64,000 bases of DNA from Watersipora subatra (lineage: Eukaryota > Bryozoa > Gymnolaemata > Cheilostomatida > Watersiporidae), in contig NC_088708.1 in assembly GCF_963576615.1 (NCBI RefSeq), positions 25,799,191 to 25,863,190 of the forward strand, in the 5' to 3' direction. Shown one piece after another: positions 10,966-24,400 of this stretch. Each line of letters opens with the position of its first letter. Within the stretch, counting starts at the first letter, position 1. Below the pieces are notes generated by a model. That model worked only from the letters and a program-made list of their open reading frames with translations. It made no database searches and was not told where the DNA came from. Position numbers and translations under genes: made by a program.

Positions 10966-13658
10966 TTGTGTTCAGCTTTGGTTTAATGATATCATATGTT
11001 AGTGGCATAATCATATGTGCAGAAATATTCTGCTGTTAGAGCATCCATTTACGACGCAAACCATAATTGCTCGCTTGGAGTTAGTAATCACATTTTAGAG
11101 GTTTAATATTCTCAGATGAAGAGAGTAAATTTGGTAACAACATTGCTTTTATTTGACCATCAGGTTATTTACGAATATGAAGATGCGATAGTTTCACTGT
11201 AGTTCCAATGAGCCTGTAACATTGACCCTAAAAATGTTTGAATGTCAAGGCTGCGTACACGTCTTTGTTGACATGTAGTTGGCCTCTCAGAAGCAGTGTA
11301 GAATTTTTTTGAAAGTATGGAGTACAACACATCCCCATCGCCGCTTTATTCTTTATTGCTGAATCCATCTTGCATCTAGCAATATATATGTTAAGGTCAA
11401 TTATTTTTATACCGTGTCTTTAAACATATATGGAGGTTTATGTTAGTTATGATACTAATCATGTAGTTTTAATTTACATGAGGTAGTTTTTTCTCTCTTT
11501 ATACAGCTGCTACAGTTAGTGTTTATGATGTCACTGATTAAAATATGCTTTATTAATCTGCTACCAAATGTCCCCGAACATGCCAACTTTTTTTAATTTC
11601 ACCTTAAGGGCAGAACTGTAATAATCAGCTCTTGCTCAGGTTATAGGTAGGAATAGGTTATGCGAGATGAGTACACATACTTACATATATTAAAAGGTAA
11701 AGTACATAATCAGCTCTTTCAATTAAAAATTTTGTTTTTTTACATGTAATTGTGTCTTATATTAAATTTAGTGAGTCAATTACAAGCATGGCTAATAACA
11801 TCGCTTGTCATTAAATGTTATTGATACATCTATAAGTAATAAATGTGATAGAAATAACATGAAGAGTGTCATGCAACGATCTGCGTGGTGTCTGGGACAT
11901 CTTATAGAGCTATAATTAGATTGTTTTATTCTTTTAATTACCGATGTGGAAAAGAGCTAAACCATTTCTAACCGCTAAATTTGAGTGTGCAATGTCATTT
12001 TTTTTTATCAATCAAACAATAAGTATGTAACGTGTTGTTTTGTCAACAACTATGTACTATATCTGTTTGTTCTGGCTGTCAGCAGTGCTGCCTCAAAGCA
12101 AATAACTGATTGCAAGGCTTTGTTACTTTGTGGATAGATCTTGTTAATACTGAAGCTCACAAGTAGACTTTGTTGGGCCTACTTGTGAGCTTATATATGC
12201 ATTGGTGTTTTATATCTGTTTTCTTGTGACTTGCTCGAGGTTTTATTGCCTCAAATGTCCATCAGCATGCTATAGAACTGCAACTTGCATGAAAACTTTT
12301 TTTGTTTTGTATGTGATCGGTGGAATAAATGGTTGAGATCATGATTCTGTATTATTAACTGAGGAACTCTTTTTATTATAAAATATGAGAGTGGTTGGCC
12401 AAATCTCTACATATTCAAGATTTACTCTGCGTGTGCCTTTCAATTTGTTGTGAATTGGGTCATGTTTTTAATACATAACAATAATGTATTGATTGGTTGT
12501 GAATGGCAGTAATATCAATATTATGATATTACTTTTCACTTTAGTTCACTTTCTAGTCCTGTAATACTAGCTTGTCCTTCCAGCCTTTTATATTTTTGCT
12601 ATTCGTATGTGCTAGTTCTTTTTAGTGATTGGCTTTCAACTACAGAAGTACGCACAAACAGACTTCATTAATGCTCAACAAAGGCTTATCGCCAAAGCTA
12701 GTGCCTTTCATGTAACAAAAACGGTAGTTTAGGCAACATTTTTGATTTGCTAACCGGGCTCTCTGTGCTTCGGTTAACTCATCTGACTAGTAATATTTTT
12801 ACTTGCTCTTTTCCTGCTACTGATCTTCCAGAACATCTTATGCTCAACAAATTTCATGAAGTTCATTTACCAGCCATGGTTTTGGCTTGCTATATTTATG
12901 TCTGTCTAATCGCGTCTGTACCCATTGACATTGAAGAACACGCCTCAAGAAAATAGTTTTTCCCCAAAAGAATTATACACCTCTCTGACAGTTGTAGCAG
13001 GTTTGTTGCATGAAAGATTCATGTTTCTTTGCATAGCCTGCCTTTCCTCATTGAGTAATTCTGTGGTCTCATCTTTTTCACTTACCTCTATCACCCCTTC
13101 CCGTTTTATTTCTTGAGCCTTTTTAAAACAAGTTATGTTTATGATAGTATTTGTTTGAGCACATTAACTCACTTCAATGCTTCACTTGCCACCTTATGTT
13201 AGTATACCTCATTTGTGGGATTTGAGAATTTTTGCTTTGTGATATCGCTTTAAGATTTAATCATTCTGATAAAAAAATTATTTTTCAATTATAGATAAAT
13301 AATAGGCCTACACTGTTAGTCTATAAGTTTCTCAAATAAAAACTTATAGTTTGCTTTATGTCTCTAGCGGATAATAGCGAGAAAACTTGTGAGAGTTGAA
13401 CAGCACTTGAATCAAGCAGAAAGATTTAAGCGTCTGACGACAAAAGTTCAAATCATTGTCGCACAGTTTGACCTTGCTGGCATTTTCTATATGATTTGGT
13501 TATTCAGTATTGGGATACAAAGAATAGTCACTTTGTAGATTCTGGGGTTTCGAAAAGTAAAGGTTCTCGTTTAATCACAAAGGAAATTGAAAAAATGCTA
13601 AAAAGAATGTCAAAAGTATTCTGACTGACTGACAAGATAGCATTTGTAGAACTGTCGG

Positions 13659-13660
<2 letters not shown>
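10966..13660. other. Intergenic, nothing coding recognised
   Basis: AT-rich. It contains a hairpin at 12152-12191 (AAGCTCACAAGTAG paired with its complement across a 12-base loop) and a weak tRNA-like remnant near 13420-13480. Short ORFs here have no domain. Confidence 0.5.

Positions 13661-13662
<2 letters not shown>

Positions 13663-13717
<55 letters not shown>
13663..13717. repeat. (AT)n microsatellite
   Basis: Uninterrupted alternating A and T for about 55 bases. A 71-codon minus-strand ORF here reads through it as Tyr-Ile repeats and is an artefact. Confidence 0.97.
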
Positions 13718-13720
<3 letters not shown>

Positions 13721-13993
13721 ATTTCGAGGCACAAATTCGAACACATGAAAGTCCTGTGTAATGCTCACCAAAAATTAAGTTATGAACCATTTTTTTTTGT
13801 TGACCTTGACATGTAAATGCATTTTATTGGATGGTACAATTCCTTTGAAAATAATTTTGTTTTAATGAATATTCTGTGAGATAAAACACTCAATTGTACT
13901 CAGTAACCGGCATAAATAAGTTGCCATTTATTTTAAACCATTTAATTTAGTAGTGTACTTCTCTTAAAATGAGCAATTTTCTACAGCGTCGTT

Positions 13994-14042
13994 ACCATAG
14001 AGTTATCTCCCCTATGACATACGGGAGAGATAACTCTATGGT
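13994..14042. repeat. Short hairpin element with AGAGTTATCTCCC
   Basis: CCATAGAGTTATCTCCC is mirrored by GGGAGAGATAACTCTATGG around a loop of roughly ten bases. From memory, the GGGAGATAACTCT core is a common end of small dispersed repeats in mollusc genomes. Confidence 0.7.
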
Positions 14043-14739
14043 CGTTACTAAAGTATTCTTCACCTGTATAGCCTTGTTATCTGTTGATTATCTGCCATTT
14101 TTGTATTTCAAATAACTGTTGATATTTCACCCATTTTTATCACAAATGAAATCATAATCTAGCATCCATTCCCAGTTTCATGGAAGTAATAATAAGTTTG
14201 CCATCTAAGTGTTGTGAAACTTGACCTAATCGTTGCTGTCTTTAGTTAGTGATCATTTTTTCCAGGACTTATTACCAGTGGTGCCAAGCATAACTCAGCT
14301 TGATTAGATTTACATGTAATTAAGAGTATGGTGACAAGTGACACATTCGTTGTAGCGTTTTAAAAAAGTGAAATATTAAAAAAAATATGTGGTCTGCTGT
14401 AGCATAAGTTTTGATATTCTGTTTTCTGGTGTTACCCCAACAGTATCATCATTTTCAGCTGAAACACGTTGATATGATCACTAATTGCTCTGCATATGTA
14501 TCCACCAAATGATGGAATTTTTTTGAAAATTCCTGTTCATGTAAAAAATTTTTTGTTCTGATTTGTACAAACATGTAAAAGGGGAGCTTTTGAGTGGGCT
14601 CATCCAGACAGTTGAAGTCAAATTTAAAGTTAATATCGTTTACATTTCAGCTTTTTGATGACAATCATCCCTCCTCAAACCAAGATCATTGTGTCATATG
14701 AAAGCATTATCAGTAAATTTTTGAAAATCTTGCTCATGC

Positions 14740-14935
14740 ATATAGTAGCTGTGCCTTCCGGCGTTGCCCGGGTATTAAAAATCAGCTTATAAACAATGAG
14801 AAGTGATGAGATTTGCTTACCACTTGCTTGCAGACAACTTTCCAGAAATGGCAGGCCACTGCCAAGTGGCCTGGCACAATGCTAATGGAAAATTCCACTA
14901 ACCTAGTTAGTAAGCTTTAAATGCCGGTAGACAAT
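14740..14935 (+). mobile_element. Dispersed repeat copy (SINE-like 5' part)
   Basis: GTTGCCCGGGTATTAAAAAT and the following ~150 bases (AATGAGAAGTGATGAG, then TAGTAAGCTT) match the element at 45965-46330 and, reversed, 33225-33600. Confidence 0.7.
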
Positions 14936-15430
14936 GACATTGTGTCAGCATTGTTGCCCAGCTAGGCTATTCTAATAATTTCTATAGCCGGAATGCAGAC
15001 AGACATATGACACATGGACATACTTTGAGAAATATATACAAGTATATAGAAGTAGGCATTGCAATTAGTCAAATTGAAGTACTTCTATTATTTTGTCATT
15101 TTAGAGTTATCTTCACATTCATAATTGATAATATAAATTAAAACCTATCTGCGCTTGTTGATGTTCTGAAAGCTTTATCTGTAAGCTACACAAAAGCAAT
15201 GGGACGTTTTGACTTTTCTCAAAAAATGTTGGGGCTAAAAAGTTTGTCAACCTTTCTGTGCTGTTCAAAACAAAGTATCTCATGACAAAATTTTTCGAAG
15301 TTGCTCAATTTATTGAAACAAGCTCTAGCCACTGAGTTTATTTTAACAAGTACACTGGTAGTCCCGTGCATCGTGAGAGACCATCATGTTTAGTAACTAC
15401 ATGTATGTGCACAATTACTCCAACATGCAG

Positions 15431-15520
15431 TGGGGTGGTCAAATGGCAAAGTTGGTAGAGGGTTGGTCTGTCAATCCTGTATGATGCATTATTTTTCCAA
15501 CCTCCAACCAGACAGACAGA
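15431..15520 (+). mobile_element. tRNA-derived SINE remnant
   Basis: GGTGGTCAAATGGCAAAG and the tail CCTGTATGATGCATTATTTT followed by CCAACCTCCAACC resemble the SINE at 15907-15990. Confidence 0.5.
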
Positions 15521-15906
15521 CCGGACAGACGACTCCTACTATGGTAAAGATTGCGATAACTCGAATATCTGCAGGTTAACGTTGGTAGAACTCTTGTTTT
15601 GATTTCAAGCTTGCTCAACTAAAATAATTGCGGCATCTGCACACTTTCCCATTTTTAGCTGCACTAAAAATATAGAGATGTTCTAGTGTTTTGCCATATA
15701 TGCATATAGGAAGTATTTGGTAGATAGCAATAATAATAATAGTAGAGGAGAGCTGCCTAGTGTCATAGTTAATATTGTTTTAGAAATAATTCTGTTTCAG
15801 TTCAGCGATGTTTGGTCAATCGTGATTATAATAATATTCACGGTGTTCCCATTTTTTAAAGTTTGGTCCCTCATAAAATACTTTCCTGTGTGGAATTAAA
15901 CAAAAC

Positions 15907-15990
15907 AGGTGATCACGTGGTGCAGATGGTAGCATGCTTGGCTGGGATGCTGAATATCTGAGTTGGATTCCTGTGTGGTGCATTCTTTTT
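15907..15990 (+). mobile_element. tRNA-derived SINE fragment
   Basis: A-box-like GTGGTGCAGATGGTAGCATG and B-box-like GAGTTGGATTCCTG about 35 bases apart, followed by TGTGGTGCATTCTTTTT. It is cut on the right by the inverted-repeat element that starts at 15992. Confidence 0.65.
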
Positions 15991-15991
15991 G

Positions 15992-17760
15992 GTAACGGTG
16001 CATCTTAGAAGGGTACAACGTGCATACAACGCATGTGCAACGGGCATACAAGGTACTTGCACCACACAAACATTGTGGATACAACGCTCATACACTATCA
16101 TCACAACGCACATACAACGGTCTGACAGCGCATGCGCGCTGACCAGCTCGCTCACACACCGCACAGACACAAGACAACGACTTTGCAAATGCGTGGCTGC
16201 GGCCTTGCAATTACGGTAATAACTTTTTAAACAGTCAAAAATTACAGTCAACTCCTGTAAACAATGGAGTTGTAATGTTTTAGACCTGTTTTAAAACAGG
16301 TAATAAATAGAAAACTTTGTGTAATGTTTTAGACCTGTTTTATTAACAGACTATAAATATAAATAGAATATTTTTGTGCAAGGACTGCCCATTTATTTTT
16401 TGTATTGTAGTATTTTTGTATTATTTTTTTGTTAGCATTATTATTTTTTCTTATGATCCAAAAGTAGAATAAATTTGTTTACTGCCATTGCTAGCCGAGT
16501 TTAACCAAGCCTGAAAAATGATTCATCATGCATGGAGTACAAGTCTTCATGAACAATCATCTACATGTATATCCTGGCATGTCCTTGAGGGAACCTTTAA
16601 GCAGGAAACTATAGTGTTCATTCTTGCTTGATGTAATGTTGGATAGCTACAACCATTCTTGCATGATTGCAATTTTTTGAGGTTGAGTTTGATATCGTTA
16701 TGAATTAGGATGTACCTGTTTGGGGGTAGGAGTTACTCCCTCTCTGCACAAAGGTTTTACGGGGTGCAATGCTGCTCACATTCAGGACTTGACTGTGATA
16801 TTTAAAAACTAGTAACACAGTGCAAGGCCCTGCAAGGCATACCGTAAGTCGTCATGCTCAAGCCGCGCGGCTTGTGCTCACAAACAGATGACTCACGAAG
16901 GAAAAAATAACCCTCCAACAAGCCGTCTGTGGTATCTAGCCGCCCTTACCATTAAGCCGCATAAGCACACAGGCAGCGGCTGACGATTGAGGTTTTGTCA
17001 TCCTTGACCACTTCGGGAGTGAGAGTGTTGAGACGGGTTTCGTTATACCCCTGTCCTCTTGAATAAGAAAAACTATTTTGCACTCAGTTTGGTCCATAGT
17101 TTCTGCTTTGATGTCAGCAGGTATTAACACGCTCCCAACCACTTGTCTCTCACTCGTGTGTCACGGATTCATCTCGACTTAGAGCGATAAATCCTTATTT
17201 AGTCTAACGTATTCCATAAACATGATCTTGAAAATAAACGAGTAAGTTGTCAAAATCCCGTACATAAAAGTGTATCATGAATGCGATTCTATGATTATAG
17301 TGAGGGAGCTGAGCTGAGACCGCATTTACTGAGAAGCTGCCCTAAGCACCACATAAGTTTTAAAAGAATGGCCTTGAGCCGCGGCCTATGACCTTGAACC
17401 AGAAGCCGCGCCCAACGAAAAGCCGTGCGGCTTGAGCATGAGGACTTACGGTATGCGTTGATCTCAGAGTGAATGGCAAGTGTTGCACACCAGGCATCAA
17501 ATAAGGATACATCGCTGGAGCCGTATTTGTCTGATGATTCTGCGTTGTGCCTAAATTGCATGCACGGCAGTAATCTGTTGCAAGTGTGATGGCGTTGATT
17601 GTGCGTTTGTGTTAATAGTGTCATGTTGTGGCGCATGCGTTGTTAATTACTTGTGTCGGCGTTGTATCCACAATGTTTGTATGTTGCAAGTGCTTTGTAT
17701 GTGTCCGTAGCGCCTGCGTTGTATGCGCGTTGTACCGACCTAAGATGCACTGTTACTTTC
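15992..17760. mobile_element. Long inverted-repeat element
   Basis: The left arm 15992-16096 and right arm 17655-17760 are inverted copies (GTAAC-G/A-GTGCATCTTAG, then ACAACGC motifs and ACATTGTGGATACAACGC in both). The interior has no transposase-like ORF. A second TIR element sits inside it. Confidence 0.75.
16840..17453. mobile_element. Nested MITE with TA target duplications
   Basis: Terminal inverted repeats of about 35 bp start CCGTAAGTCGTCATGCTCAA, with CCGTAAGTCCTCATGCTCAA as the other arm, both flanked by TA. A 113-codon ORF spans part of it but has no recognisable domain. The TA target fits a Tc1/mariner-mobilised MITE. Confidence 0.75.
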
Positions 17761-18253
17761 TTTTTTTCTAAGGCTCTCAGCGTGGCTTTAAAAAGACTGA
17801 TGGACAGGGTTCTTACTATAGTGAAGATTATAATGAATTTCATAGGACACCTCAAAAATGCATTTTAGCAAAGTGATGTCAAGAACAGATGTTTTGTGAT
17901 GATGAAAAGCATTATATTTGATAAAACACTCACACTTATTGTATGCCTGGATATTCTCCAATTTGGAGTGGCGTTCATAAGTTTGTAGGCATATGAGAGG
18001 GTGAAGATGAGGAGAGAAATCAATCATGAATAATAAATACGTAAATAAACTGGTATTGGGTACAAAATTAGAAATTCTTTTGAATGATCATCAAATTGAG
18101 CAACATATTCAATCATTGCTTTGTCAAGGTATGATTGGTAAAGAGAAAATGTTCACAATAGCAAAAATAAATGTAAGTGTCCTTAAGCGTGATAAATAAG
18201 TGTAAGACGGTGATCATCGACTGACTGAATCGGAGATAGAATCGCGATGTATT

Positions 18254-18414
18254 TTAGCTTACAACAATTTTCTTTCTCTGCTTCATTTTCTTTTCACGGG
18301 TAATGAGATCTTCAGCCATCTTCATAGTTTTCATGTCATCAGGGTCTTGCAGGAACATGCCAAACACTCGCTCACTGAACTCTCCAAATTTCACATCCAG
18401 CTCTTTCTGTGAGT
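18254..18414 (-). CDS. Polycystin last coding exon (basic tail)
   Basis: Acceptor AATACTGCAG/ACTCAC; the reading frame ends in a stop at 18254-18256. It is helical and charged (DSQKELDVKFGEFSERVFGM, then a Lys-rich end). No canonical AATAAA on this strand was seen in the 450 bases beyond the stop. Confidence 0.88.
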
Positions 18415-21400
18415 CTGCAGTATTCAGAGAACTTTGACAGTATGTTTCAACAAAAAAGTAATTAATGCAATATAATGGAGCCCCAGGCAAAATAAAATGG
18501 TTTGTGATAGTTACGGCAAACTTAGGTGAGGCTAAACTCTCAAAGTCTACTGTAAGTGTAAGGTAGTCAATTACTGGCAAAACTTTATTATGCTATATTT
18601 GTGTATTATTTAGTAATAAAGGCATGTACATGTACATGTACATATGCACATAATGCAGTTGCTACAAAGAGAACATGAAATATGATATAGAAAGAGTTGT
18701 ACTAAGGCAAAGTGTACTCTATTTTAAAAATAGTTTTATAGTATTGTTATTTCAGTTCTTTTTTAGCAAACTAAAAACAATACTTAACTATCATAATCTT
18801 CTGTTTCGACCAATCGGTAAAAAATCAGAAATTAAAAAACTCGGTGAAAAAACTGTCGTTTTTAGTTGTGTCGGTAAAACAACTCTTAAACCAAGTTTAT
18901 ATGTTCATTTCATTCTAAGCATATTGTAAGAAGCCATCTATTAAGGTCTGTCCAAGCAAAACACTGCATTTTGTCAAAAGAACCAGAAAAAAGTATGTGA
19001 AACCTAGTTGAATTATCTCAAGATTAAAAACTGAGAACTAAGTAAGTCATACTTATTTTACTAGACATTTATCAAAAAAAAACTAAGATATTCGCAAAAT
19101 ATGTCAAAAAAATGATAATCTCAATTAGTTTGTACTAGAAAGATTACATGCTAAACACAGCCAGCATAATGTAGTTTTAGACCGCAGGCTATCAATGAAT
19201 TGAACGGTTGTTTTGTTAGTTTGTGTAGTTAGTTTTGTATAGTTATAAGAGTGGTATTCACATCTCTTATCTGAGGCGGTTTAAATTAAGTGTAACACTT
19301 CTTTTTAAATAGGGTTTCATGTGTTTTTATTGAAAATCATGGGTTTTTATGGAAGATTCCCCACTGGTACCAAAAATGATATCGTTAGCCTCAGAGATGC
19401 TGGCCTAGATAAACTATAGACAATCTGTCGACTAAAAGTTTTGCAGCTAAACTGATCCATGAGGAAAGGGAGTGGGAAGTAATATTTTAACTTACCCTCA
19501 ACAAAGTCCTCATGCTTGTCTCTGACTGGAGGGGCATCCTCGATGCCGAGGCCCATGACACCCTTGAACTTGCTCACAACAAAGTCTACCAGTTCGTACT
19601 TGTTAGGTTTATCTGCCAACAATAATCAATAATCAATTGGGCTCAAAACTTCATGGGGTGATCCTTGTAAATTTAAGACAAAGATAAGACGACTATTAGA
19701 GACAGTTGCAATCCATTTATTGAATGTTGAAGTTCATTTGTTACAGAGGTGGGGGCTGTTTATGTGGTAGAGTGTAGGGGGCTGTTTATGTGGTAGAGTG
19801 GTTGGGGCTGTTTATGTGGTAGAGTGGTAGGGGGCTGTTAATATGATAGAGTGGTAGGAGGCTGTTTATATGGTAGAGTGGTAGGGGGATGTTTATGTGG
19901 TAGAGTGGTAGGGGGCTGTTTATGTGGTAGAGTGGTTGGGGCTGTTTATGTGGTAGAGTGGTAGGGGGCTGTTAATATGATAGAGTGGTAGGAGGCTGTT
20001 TATATGGTAGAGTGGTAGGGGGATGTTTATGTGGTAGAGTGGTAGGGGGCTGTTTATGTGGTAGAGTGGTTGGGGCTGTTTATGTGGTAGAGTGGTAGAG
20101 GGCTGTTGATGTGGTAGAGTGGTAGGGGACTGTTTATGTGGTAGAGTGGTTGGGGCTGTTTATGTGGTAGAGTGGTAGGGGGCTGTTTATGAAGTAGAGT
20201 GGTAGGGGACTGTTTATATGGTAGAGTGGTTTGGGCTGTTTATGTGGTAGAGTGGTAGGGGGCTGTTTATGTGGTAGAGTGGTTGGGGCTGTTTATATGG
20301 TAGAGTGGTAGTGGACTGTTTATATGGTAGAGGGGTAGGGGACTGTTTATGTGGTAGAGTGGTAGGGGGCTGTTTATATGGTAGAGTGGTAGGGAGGGGG
20401 GCTGTTTATGTGGTAGAGTGGTAGAGGGCTGTTTATGTGGTAGAGTGGTAGGGGACTGTTTATATGGTAGAGTGGTAGGGGGCTGTTTATGTGGTAGAGT
20501 GGTAGGGGGCTGCTTATTCGGTAGAATAGGAGGGGCTGCATATATGTTAGACTTAAAGGAACTAAATTATATGGTAGCATGGAAGGAGATGTCACAACGA
20601 TACTGTGGGGAAGGCGAGTAAGAAGTACCAATTATGTGATATCCTGAGATGGTGCTGCTCACCTGCAAGATCAGCTCTGACTGTCGTGAAGCCTTCTATA
20701 ATAAGTGAGAGCATGAAGTTGACCATCATAAAGCCCATGGAGACGGTAAAGGTGATAAATATGAGGGGAGCAAATACAGGGTTGGCTCTCTCCATGCTTT
20801 TGTAGTCGAACTTGTCTGCAATCACATGATCACATAATATTTTAGGTTTGCCTAGCTAGAATTACCAAACCAGTTATTATTCAACATATGAACAAGTCAA
20901 GTGAAGCATATGAACAGGTCAAGTGAAGCATATGAACAGGTCAAGTGAAGCATATGAACAGGTCAAGTGAAGCATATGAACAGGTCAAGTGAAGCATATG
21001 AACAAGTCAAGTGAAGCATGACCATTAGACATTTTGCTGTTCAAATCTTTCATTTAGTACTATTGTGACACATGAATTACTAATTTTCTAGCTTTCTAAT
21101 TTCTAGCTACTTTCTATTATTGCTATATATAATATATACATATAAGGCTTTGCTTTGTTTCGCGTGATGCACTCCTCAGGCCCGGTTTGACCATCATATA
21201 TGATTTTGCCATATATACATATAAACATGCATGTATATATGTGTATGTGCATGTATATACGTGTATATATACATATATACATGAATGTATATATACATAT
21301 ATATACATGTATATATACATATTATATATCACACCCTATCTTGTATATGTACATCATAGGGTGTATATATACATATATATAGTATGTATATATACATATT

Positions 21401-24400
21401 ATATATTACACCCTATGGTGTATATATACACCATAGGGTGTATATATACATATATATAATATGTATATATACATGTATATCCATATATATATATGTATAT
21501 ATAGATTACCGCTATAATTATTGCATATTCCCAAAAGGAGAAAAATTTCTTTTAGGTTTTTTCAAAACTAACTTAACTAAAAGATGAAGAGCATTTTTCT
21601 TCAATAACTTAACACGTGAGTGTGTCAAATCTTATCACATATTTATAGTAACTATTCAACACCTTTAGGTAGCCAGAACTAATCACAAACTGGTTTTTGA
21701 GCACGATATGGCTGGGAGTTTTTGCTCTTCAACTGAAATTGAAGTTTTTGACTTATGATGTTTACAACTAAAATACCAAACTATATTCAGTATTGACATC
21801 ATAATAATTACTTTCAAATATGTAAGAAAAGATTTCTGCAAGAATCAGCTCGTGAAAAAGATTCTCAATGGAAACACTGGTTTGAGAAAAGCTTGCGCGT
21901 GTGAATGTTTTTACAACTGCAAATTGACTCGTATAATAAATCAATAGTCGCTTTGATAATCGCTTATGAACAGCAAGCATGTCTACTGCACCAACTTAGC
22001 ATTCCATGATGTCAGTCCAAAATATAACTTTCCAAAATTGTTTTGAAACTATATAGAGCTGTAGCCACTTGCTAAACTTGTTTTCGTTTGTTCTTAGTAA
22101 AACTAAAAAAGATGTTCTATCATTAGAAGTTACATAACAGAACCAGAACAGTTCCACTACACTTATATTGCTTCAAAGGTGACGTATATAGCAGCAAACT
22201 CTGTGCATGTCTATTTGATGACAGCTGTATGCCATCATATAACACTTAGTTAAAGGTGAGCTTACACCGATGAAGATAATATCAATATAATACAAAGACA
22301 TCAAACTTCAATTTGATGTAATTTTTGTTTTTGTAGACCTGCCCAGTCCAGTGATATAATAGTTTGAATGAGATTTTTTTTTGGATTGATCAGGTGCCAG
22401 CGAAAGTGCAGTTAACACTTCTATAGTTGCATATCAGCGAATAGACTGACAGAATAGAGGCGCGTAACACTTCAACTTTAGCCAATATCAATAACAATAC
22501 AGACGAGCAGCCACACAACTATCGACGTCATTTTGGTACGTGTTTCTTCTGAGCATTGTAACCACGATCATGATTCGCCGATTTTAATCTTGAAACATCC
22601 TGACAATCAGATCACCTCAAACATCGAAAACAATCGTAAATGATAAAAAATTACCAATACTTTTTGATAAAATCAACTGAAATGTGGTGTAAGTTTATCT
22701 TTAAGCCCAGAAAAGTTCCAGTACTGCCGAAAATTACAAACTAAATAGAAGCCTTTGTCATTGGTATGATAAACTTTTATTTAACTAGAACTACTCCTTG
22801 AAGTATATCGGATGTGTAAAGATATTAAATCTACAAAATACTTACTGAGCATAAGAGTGAAGAGCGTGGACATCGAGGAGATGATAGTAGAGAACTCCAG
22901 GAGAAGGGTGTTGAAGACGAGATAGGCCATGTGCGAGTAGGCGAAAAAGACCATACCCATGGCAACCATGAAGGAAACAAAAGACTTAGCGATATAGAGA
23001 AGTGTGTAGCCAAGAACATTCATCTTCTTGTTGAATCTCAATAGCTTGAGGAACTTTGCTGTCGATATGAATGTGAGGAATGCCAGCAGGTAGAGATAAC
23101 TCTACAAATAAAATAAATAGTTAGTCTAAACTCAGCTCATGTTTGTGACATGTTTTTACTAATAATGGTAAAAGGAAATTTTCAAAAAACTACTCCAAAA
23201 TGGGTTCTATTATAAAAGCACGTAAATTTATAAATATGGTCATATAATATTAAAGTTGCTCAATATCTACATGTATGAATGCCAACCTGACATCAAGTAG
23301 TATGGCACCATATGGTGACGTGACACTATAGGGTGACATGACGCTATAGGTTAATATGGCACCATAGCGTGCTATGAAGCGATATGATGACATGACACCA
23401 TAAGGCGAGAAGATGCCGTGTGGTGACACACATGAAACCTTTAGGTGATATGACACTATAGCGAGTTATGATGCCATAAAGTGATATGATACAATGTTGT
23501 TACAAGACTTTGTTTTACACATTGAGATTTGTAGATAATCTTTTAAAGGTGAATTATTAAGAGTCACAATAAACCCTTTACAGACAATCATCAGCGCCAT
23601 TGAGGCCTTCATTGATGTCGCGGTTCTACTCATGAAAACTATAAAACTTCTCAGCATAAAATAACTTCAAAAGCATATCAACATGTTGTTCAAGAGTTTC
23701 TAGTAAAACTGTCTTTAATGTAGGATTCTCTATACCCTTACCTCCTCAAAATGAGCCAACTTTTGGTAGCTAATGTAGTCATTATGCTCAAATGTCCTTT
23801 TTCTCTCTGAGGTCTTGAAGAGCAGGTAAAACCGGTAAGCGCTCATCGTTATGACAATGGAGAGAAGACTCAAGTTCACAAACTCAACACAGTTCCAGAA
23901 GTCCTGCAAGGAAGGAGCACACAGATGGATTGCTGTATATCTGATTTATTGGCATTCTGATCTATGAGACATTTGCAGCCGTTCTAAAAATTATCAGGTT
24001 ATCCTTGCTAATGAGGAAATTAGATAATAAAAACTATCATATCAAGCTTTACCAGTACGAAATACTTACTTCATTTATCTAGAACGAAGAAATATCATTG
24101 ACTGTTCAATAATGTTTTCATGTTCAGAACAGATTCACTAGAACAACCGTTAGAAACAGTTGCATGTATAAGAATATGCGTTCTCAAATTAAAGTGTTAA
24201 AATCAAAAGTTTTAAAATATAAAAATAGAACTGCAGTTTTCACCATATTCCATATTCTTGAAAAGTTCAGATTCACTCCTTGAATCACAGTGCAACTACA
24301 AAGCGATAAATGAAAATTGAATCATTGCCAACATTTTTCTACAAATTAACTTGTGTAAAGTATTTTGCCGGCCTTTACTCTGGCATCTAAATCTGGGATC

